35,393 nt of DNA, taken from assembly GCA_034435615.1 (NCBI GenBank), contig DAOTWZ010000083.1, positions 1 through 35,393 on the forward strand. Direction: 5' to 3'. Made by a program: the position numbers and the translations under genes. Below, piece after piece: positions 31,699 through 35,393 of this stretch (positions within the stretch are counted from its first letter, which is position 1; each line of letters opens with the position of its first letter). Source of the DNA: H17-190 sp034435615 (GTDB lineage Bacteria > Chloroflexota > Dehalococcoidia > SM23-28-2 > HRBIN24). The notes under the pieces were generated by a model that did no database searches, was not told the DNA's origin, and saw nothing but the letters and a program-made list of their open reading frames with translations.

Positions 31699-32757
31699 CT
31701 ACGGCCGGACGGCTATCTTCAGCACCCCCTGCTCTTTGCTGCGGAACATCTCATAGCCGCGCTGGATCTCCCTCAGGCCGATGGCGTGGGTGAAGAGGGG
31801 CGTCAGGTCTATGTTCCCGTGCCGGATGAGGGAGAAGAGGTGCTCCAGCCGCTCCCAGCCGGAGGGGCACAGGGTGGTGACGATGCGCCGGTGCAGGAAG
31901 GAGGCCACCGTGGTGGGCATGGTCAGCTGGGGATAGAGGCCGTAGACGCCCACGCTGGAGACGGTGCCGCCTCGCCGGACCACCCGCGTCGCCGCCTCGA
32001 AGGTGGCCTGAGTGCCCACCGCCTCCACCGCCACGTCCACGCCGCGGCCGTCCGTCAGGGCGCGGATCTCCGACACCGGGTCTTGCTCCCGCGGGTCGAT
32101 GACCACGTTGGCGCCCAGCCGCTTGGCCATCTCCTTGCGCTCCGGCACGGACTCGACGGCGATGATGAGGCCAGCGCCCCGCGCCCGGGCGCCGGCCGTG
32201 GCGCACAGCCCCACCGGCCCCTGGGCGAAGATGGCCACCGAATCGCCGAAGCCCAGCCCCGCCCGCTCGATGGCGCCGAAGCCGGTGGACATGATATCGG
32301 TGGCCAGGATCGCCATCTCGTCGCTCACGCCGTCCGGCACGTGGGTGGCGTTGACATCGGCGTTGGGGACTATATAGTACTCGGCCTGGCAACCGAAGAG
32401 GGGGCGCCCGCCGCCGCTACAGATGCTGATCTCGCCCCGCAGGCACTCCTGACAGCGACCGCAGCCCCAGAGGCAGGAGGCAGCTATGCGGTCGCCCGGC
32501 TTGAAGCGGGTGACCCCGAGCCCCACCTCCTCCACGATGCCCACGCCCTCGTGCCCCATGGGCAGCCCCTGGGGGGTGAGAACGCCCTTGTACATCTTCC
32601 CCATGACCTCGTTGGGGAACTCGTCCAGGAAGTGCATATCGGACCCGCAGATGGTGGCCAGGGTCGTCCGCACCAGCACCTCGCCCGGCCCGGGGGTGGG
32701 CCGCGGCACCTCAACCAGCTCTACCCTGCCCAGGTCGGTCTTGATGCACGCCAGCAC
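31699..32757 (-). CDS. zinc-dependent alcohol dehydrogenase (MDR family)
   Basis: A 352-residue medium-chain dehydrogenase. Catalytic-zinc ligands are Cys37 (TICGSD), His69-Glu70 (GHEGVG) and an Asp/Glu later. The structural-zinc lobe has Cys99, Cys102, Cys105 and Cys113. The nucleotide-binding turn AQGPVG and an acidic residue after the second strand (VES) favour NAD(H). GTG 32757 is taken as start because GGGAGG is six bases upstream; an in-frame upstream start would need a 14-residue extension without a ribosome site. It resembles alcohol/threonine/butanediol-type dehydrogenases. It appears monocistronic, with a promoter directly upstream. Confidence 0.92.
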   Translation of the reverse strand: MLACIKTDLGRVELVEVPRPTPGPGEVLVRTTLATICGSDMHFLDEFPNEVMGKMYKGVLTPQGLPMGHEGVGIVEEVGLGVTRFKPGDRIAASCLWGCGRCQECLRGEISICSGGGRPLFGCQAEYYIVPNADVNATHVPDGVSDEMAILATDIMSTGFGAIERAGLGFGDSVAIFAQGPVGLCATAGARARGAGLIIAVESVPERKEMAKRLGANVVIDPREQDPVSEIRALTDGRGVDVAVEAVGTQATFEAATRVVRRGGTVSSVGVYGLYPQLTMPTTVASFLHRRIVTTLCPSGWERLEHLFSLIRHGNIDLTPLFTHAIGLREIQRGYEMFRSKEQGVLKIAVRP

Positions 32758-32789
32758 GGCAGCCTCCCGCAGAGCTAGAGTCTGAGGCC

Positions 32790-32819
32790 ATATCACCACA
32801 GGCCGCCGGGGGAAGTCAA
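32790..32819 (-). promoter_or_regulatory. candidate promoter of the alcohol dehydrogenase
   Basis: On the minus strand TTGACT (32819-32814) and TGATAT (32795-32790) are 18 bases apart, about 33 bases before GTG 32757. The -35 lies directly behind the DUF2905 stop. Confidence 0.4.
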
Positions 32820-32825
32820 GGCAGC

Positions 32826-33053
32826 CTAACGGAGGAGCCTCAGCACAACGTTGATGACGATGGTGAGCACCAGGCTGATGAGGAGGGACGTGGCCAGAGG
32901 GAAGAAGAAGGTGAAGTTGTCGCGCTGGACCAGGATATCGCCGGGGAGGCGGCCCAGGAAGGGAATGCGTCCCGCCAGGAGCAGGAGCCCCCCCAGCAGG
33001 GCGATGCCCAGCCCCAGCACCACGAGCAGCTTGCCCAGGCTCTCCAGCGCCAT
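32826..33053 (-). CDS. DUF2905 family membrane protein, 75 aa
   Basis: A small protein with two transmembrane helices (about 7-27 and 50-72) joined by the conserved DUF2905 loop GRIPFLGRLPGDI, then NFTFFFPLATSLL. Family length is about 70 residues. ATG 33053 matches this; the frame is open upstream to 33176 but the extension is Pro/Gly-rich and not family-like. There is no clear ribosome site. TAAAAT at 33069-33064 could give an almost leaderless message, while a stronger promoter lies at 33245-33216 with a long structured leader. The function of the family is unknown. Confidence 0.85.
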   Translation of the reverse strand: MALESLGKLLVVLGLGIALLGGLLLLAGRIPFLGRLPGDILVQRDNFTFFFPLATSLLISLVLTIVINVVLRLLR

Positions 33054-33106
33054 TCCAAAGACTATTTTAGCCCGGGTGGCGACAGTCCGCCCGCCGCGCG
33101 TGAAAG

Positions 33107-33156
33107 CAGGCAGCCCCGGCCACCCGGGGGAGGGGGGAGATGGCCAGGGCTGCCTG
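33107..33156 (-). promoter_or_regulatory. 16-bp stem-loop in the DUF2905 leader
   Basis: CAGGCAGCCC (33107-33116) pairs with GGGCTGCCTG (33147-33156). After one opposed pair (C33117/A33146) GGCCA (33118-33122) pairs with TGGCC (33141-33145). On the minus-strand RNA that opposed pair reads U-G, a wobble, so the stem is continuous only in the sense of the DUF2905 transcript. The 18-base loop is pyrimidine-rich in RNA. Confidence 0.5.
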
Positions 33157-33215
33157 TTGGAGATGTCTGCGTCCACGCCCGGGCGCCACCAGCCCTGCGC
33201 CCGAAGGCGGCCCCA

Positions 33216-33245
33216 ATCTTAAAGCGATGCTGCCTGCACTGTCAA
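33216..33245 (-). promoter_or_regulatory. candidate promoter of the DUF2905 gene
   Basis: On the minus strand a perfect TTGACA (33245-33240) and TAAGAT (33221-33216) are 18 bases apart. The leader to ATG 33053 would be about 156 bases and includes the 16-bp stem-loop. Confidence 0.45.
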
Positions 33246-33372
33246 GAGGTGGGCATAAAGTGTCTAGAAGGCCCTTACGGGCCATAAGAGGGGCACATCA
33301 TCCCTCAGAGGGCCTCATCCCGTCCAGGGCTGGACGACGAGGCAGGACGAGCGGCCCCGCTCCGGGCCCGCA

Positions 33373-33401
33373 TTGACGGCGCCGGGGGAGGGTGCTAGGA
33401 T
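33373..33401 (+). promoter_or_regulatory. promoter of tRNA-His
   Basis: TTGACG (33373-33378) is 17 bases from TAGGAT (33396-33401). The predicted start near 33408 leaves a 5' leader of about 37 bases for RNase P removal. Confidence 0.6.
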
Positions 33402-33445
33402 AGGTTCGGTGGCCCCTGCGCCTGTGGCGTCGGGGCGCTTTTATG

Positions 33446-33521
33446 GTGGACGTGGCCAAGGGGTCAAGGCGCCAGGCTGTGGCCCTGGAGATCGAGGGTT
33501 CGAATCCCTCCGTCCACCCCA
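33446..33521 (+). tRNA. tRNA-His (GTG)
   Basis: The full cloverleaf is visible. Acceptor GTGGACG (33446-33452) pairs with CGTCCAC (33511-33517); the D-arm is GCC/GGC; the anticodon stem CCAGG/CCTGG encloses CTGTGGC with anticodon GTG; the T-arm GAGGG/CCCTC encloses TTCGAAT. The discriminator is C, as required for His, and CCA is encoded (33519-33521). The preceding G33445 can supply the extra G-1 of tRNA-His. Confidence 0.97.
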
Positions 33522-33682
33522 CCCTCTGACCGAGAGCGCACCGTTTTCCTCCATCGACGCCCCCGGGGCCCTTCTCCTCGTCGCCGCTACCGGGGGAATG
33601 CAGCCAGGCGTCGTCCGAGCGCTGTCGAAAGCCCTGACGGCCGTCGGATGAGACAGGTCACGGCATTGTGGCCAGGGGCCAC

Positions 33683-33810
33683 TGCCAGCCGCGCCGCGTC
33701 GTTCGCCTGACCGACCCTAGCCCACCGCGGCCAGGCGCATCACGCCAACCCTTGCCAGCCACGCCCCGTCGTTCGCCTGGCCGACCCTAGCCCACCGCGG
33801 CCAGGCGCGT
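33683..33810 (-). repeat. two 58-bp direct repeats carrying hairpins, downstream of mgtE
   Basis: Copies 33683-33740 and 33753-33810 differ at four of 58 positions and are 12 bases apart. Each contains an inverted repeat: CGCCTGGCC with GGCCAGGCG in the copy next to mgtE. In the other copy one stem base changes so that, on the minus-strand RNA, a G-C pair becomes G-U. A run of seven Ts on the minus strand separates the mgtE TGA from the first hairpin. The remainder of the 296-base gap (33522-33817) shows only a small GTGGCC/GGCCAC hairpin near 33667. Confidence 0.7.
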
Positions 33811-33817
33811 AAAAAAA

Positions 33818-35176
33818 TCAGGTGAGGCGGGTCACCAGGAGGCTGCCGGCACCCAGCAGCAACAGAAAGCCCATCACATCCGTGAACGTAGTCAGCCATA
33901 TAGAGGAGGCCAGCGCCGGGTCTATCCTCAATGCCCGCAGCCCCAGGGGAATAGTGGCCCCCACTATGCCAGCCACCACGACATTCCCCTGCATCGCCAG
34001 ATAGACCACCCCGGACAGCCAGGGGTTCTGGTACAGGGCGAAGGCCAGCCCCGCCGCCAGCACGCCGGCCAGACAGCCATGGACCAGCCCGAAGCGCACC
34101 TCCTTGAAGACGATGCGCGCTACATCGGCCGGGGTGACCTCCCCCAGGGCCAGGGAGCGGACGACGACGGTGGCCGCCTGGGTGCCCGTATTCCCCCCGT
34201 GGCCGGCGATGATGGGCATAAAGACCGCCAGGGTGGCCGCCCGGGCTATCGTCCCCTCGAAGAGGCTCACCGTGAAGCCCGAGAGAAAGGCCGTGAGCAG
34301 GTTCACCAGCAGATGAGGGATGCGGTTGCGCAGCGATTCCCGCAGGGGACTGAGGGCCCACTCCCGCACGCCCACGCCGGCGAGGCGGTAGATGTCCTCC
34401 GTGGCCTCCTCCTCGATGACGTCTATCACATCGTCCACGGTGACGATGCCCAGGAGGACGCCCTGCTTGTCCACCACCGGGAGGGCCCGCAGGCGATAGT
34501 GCTGGAGGAGGCGGGCCGTCTCCTCCTGGTCCGTCTCGGGGGCCACGGTGATGGCATCCCGGGTCATCAGCTCGGCGATGGGGGTGCTGGGGTCGGCGAT
34601 GATGAGCTGACGGAGGTTGACCACCCCCTGCAGGCGGTTCGTCTCGTCCAGGACGTAGAGGTAATAGCCCTCCTCAGCGGCGGGGCGACGCAGCCGCAGG
34701 AAATTGATCGCCTCACGGGCCGTCATCTCCGGGTGGAGGGCTATGTAGCCCCGGGTCATGATGCCGCCCGCTGTCTCCTCCTCGTGCTGGAGGAGGGGAG
34801 TGACGTTGGCAGCGGTGGTCATGTTGGCCAGGACGCGGGCGGCATCGGCCGGGGGGAGGGAGCGGATGACGTCGGCTGCCTCGTCGGTCTCCATGTGGTC
34901 CAGGACACGGGCCAGCGTCTCCCTGGGCATGCGGCGGATGACCTCCTCCCGGTCCTCGTCGTCCAGGTGCTGGAGGAAACGGGCCAGCCCCTCCGCCGAG
35001 AGGAGGGCCAGGAAGGTCTCGCGGCGGGCTGGATCGAGCCGCTCCCAGAGGTCCACCTGGTCAGCGGGGTGGACGCTGGCGATGAGGGACGCGATCTCCC
35101 CCACATCGGTGGAGTTGCTGGAGAGCTTCTCCTCCACCTCCTGGATGATGCCGGCGACGTCCTGTTCGGGCACCAT
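33818..35176 (-). CDS. mgtE: Mg2+ channel/transporter MgtE
   Basis: A 452-residue MgtE, nearly the length of the structurally known Thermus protein. Order: N-domain of helical repeats (about 28-130), CBS pair (about 139-262) that senses cytoplasmic Mg2+, connecting helix, and a five-helix pore domain (about 288-452). The pore marks are GHGGNTGTQA (325-334) and TTFTDVMGF with Asp433, aligning with the pore Asp of the Thermus channel. ATG 35176 is chosen by length and by a promoter just upstream; no good ribosome site is seen. An in-frame TTG at 35242 falls inside that promoter. No M-box riboswitch fits in the short leader. Confidence 0.93.
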   Translation of the reverse strand: MVPEQDVAGIIQEVEEKLSSNSTDVGEIASLIASVHPADQVDLWERLDPARRETFLALLSAEGLARFLQHLDDEDREEVIRRMPRETLARVLDHMETDEAADVIRSLPPADAARVLANMTTAANVTPLLQHEEETAGGIMTRGYIALHPEMTAREAINFLRLRRPAAEEGYYLYVLDETNRLQGVVNLRQLIIADPSTPIAELMTRDAITVAPETDQEETARLLQHYRLRALPVVDKQGVLLGIVTVDDVIDVIEEEATEDIYRLAGVGVREWALSPLRESLRNRIPHLLVNLLTAFLSGFTVSLFEGTIARAATLAVFMPIIAGHGGNTGTQAATVVVRSLALGEVTPADVARIVFKEVRFGLVHGCLAGVLAAGLAFALYQNPWLSGVVYLAMQGNVVVAGIVGATIPLGLRALRIDPALASSIWLTTFTDVMGFLLLLGAGSLLVTRLT

Positions 35177-35213
35177 GATGTCCGATGGTCGTTCCCGAAG
35201 GGCTCCAGCTTCT

Positions 35214-35242
35214 ATTTCATCATGAAGCTGGGCCGCCCACAA
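35214..35242 (-). promoter_or_regulatory. candidate promoter of mgtE
   Basis: On the minus strand TTGTGG (35242-35237) and TGAAAT (35219-35214) are 17 bases apart, giving a start near 35207 and a 31-base leader to ATG 35176. Confidence 0.35.
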
Positions 35243-35315
35243 CGCGGCGGCCGGAAGCGAGGCCTTACGGGGCCAGAGCCGCCGTGCTAGACTAGGTCGG
35301 TGGGGGATCCCGCTC

Positions 35316-35392
35316 GCCCCCGTAGCTCAACTGGACAGAGCGCCTGGCTTCGGACCAGGAGGCTGCGGGTTCGAGTCCTGCCGGGGGCGCCA
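35316..35392 (+). tRNA. tRNA-Arg (TCG)
   Basis: Acceptor GCCCCCG (35316-35322) pairs with CGGGGGC (35382-35388). The D-stem is GCTC/GAGC; the anticodon stem CCTGG/CCAGG encloses CTTCGGA with anticodon TCG; the T-arm GCGGG/CCTGC (one G-T) encloses TTCGAGT. The discriminator is G and CCA is encoded (35390-35392). Divergent from mgtE. Confidence 0.97.
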
Positions 35393-35393
35393 G

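Larger units (their letters stand above)
33054..33445. other. 392-base intergenic region between the DUF2905 gene and tRNA-His
   Basis: No gene is supported here. It holds the strong hairpin 33107-33156 and the promoter 33245-33216 on the minus strand. It also holds a small hairpin GGCCC-TTAC-GGGCC (33270-33283), a composite hairpin (33312-33316 with 33339-33343; 33321-33326 with 33331-33336), and the tRNA-His promoter 33373-33401 with its leader. Confidence 0.6.

Noticed and set aside
33298..33522. Minus-strand ORF over tRNA-His (starts MGWTEGFEPSIS)
   Set aside because: A well-known type of spurious translation of tRNA sequence; the tRNA cloverleaf is complete.
33683..33810. CRISPR remnant
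   Set aside because: Only two copies, 58-bp units with a 12-base spacer, and no cas genes.
35177..35242. TTG start at 35242 for MgtE
   Set aside because: It lies in the -35 of the candidate promoter; ATG 35176 gives the normal MgtE length.
33446..35392. Selenocysteine tRNA among the tRNA genes
   Set aside because: The two tRNAs have anticodons GTG and TCG, 7-bp acceptor stems and short variable loops; neither is selC.

Overview
This is a GC-rich bacterial chromosome segment (roughly two-thirds G+C by eye) with compact gene spacing, strong AGGAGG-type ribosome binding sites and TTGACA-type promoters. I see no mobile elements, CRISPR array or rRNA. Two tRNA genes with encoded CCA ends (His-GTG and Arg-TCG) sit near the right edge. 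The gene content suits a heterotroph of the Chloroflexota (Dehalococcoidia/SAR202-like or a terrestrial relative): several luciferase-like flavin/F420 monooxygenases, alpha/beta hydrolases, CoA transferases, a UGSC-family protein and a DUF2905 protein. That assignment is an inference of low to moderate confidence; no phylogenetic marker is present.

Layout. 1-3373: 3' part of an intradiol ring-cleavage dioxygenase, a membrane GGDEF-EAL protein, and a small ORF behind a structured leader. 3533-6605 (minus): a probable operon of luciferase-like monooxygenase, alpha/beta hydrolase and HSL-type esterase. 6890-9295 (plus): a VOC protein, then a two-gene operon of a UGSC-family selenoprotein candidate and a NifU-C-like protein. 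9292-15947: RDD membrane protein, a second luciferase-like oxidoreductase, Cu+ P-type ATPase with a small overlapping membrane protein, a crotonase, and a sugar-dehydrogenase-like lipoprotein. 16030-18866 (minus): CoA-transferase A and B subunits plus an FAH-family hydrolase. 19120-20396: SCP2-like protein and alpha/beta hydrolase. 20426-23414 (minus): GNAT, and an MFS permease coupled to a third luciferase-like enzyme. 23582-26504: TetR regulator and MMPL/RND exporter with matching palindromic operators. 26501-30828: hydantoinase/oxoprolinase subunits HyuA and HyuB flanking an opposite-strand cysteine hydrolase. 30959-35392: PHP protein, zinc alcohol dehydrogenase, DUF2905 protein, tRNA-His, MgtE and tRNA-Arg.

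The most notable locus is 7346-9022. Two same-frame reading segments are separated only by a TGA inside the motif Thr-Ser-Asp-TGA-Gly-Ser-Cys, followed at once by a SECIS-like hairpin. Read through, this is one 558-residue protein with selenocysteine at position 98, and conventional gene calling would break it in two. It has a large second domain rich in Cys and His that I cannot name, and it is tightly linked to a CPEC-containing NifU-C-like protein.

The catabolic genes (ring cleavage, flavin monooxygenases, esterases, CoA transfer, crotonase, FAH hydrolase, hydantoinase/amidohydrolase) suggest use of aromatic, alicyclic or N-containing organic matter. Copper export, multidrug/lipid export and c-di-GMP turnover make up the rest.
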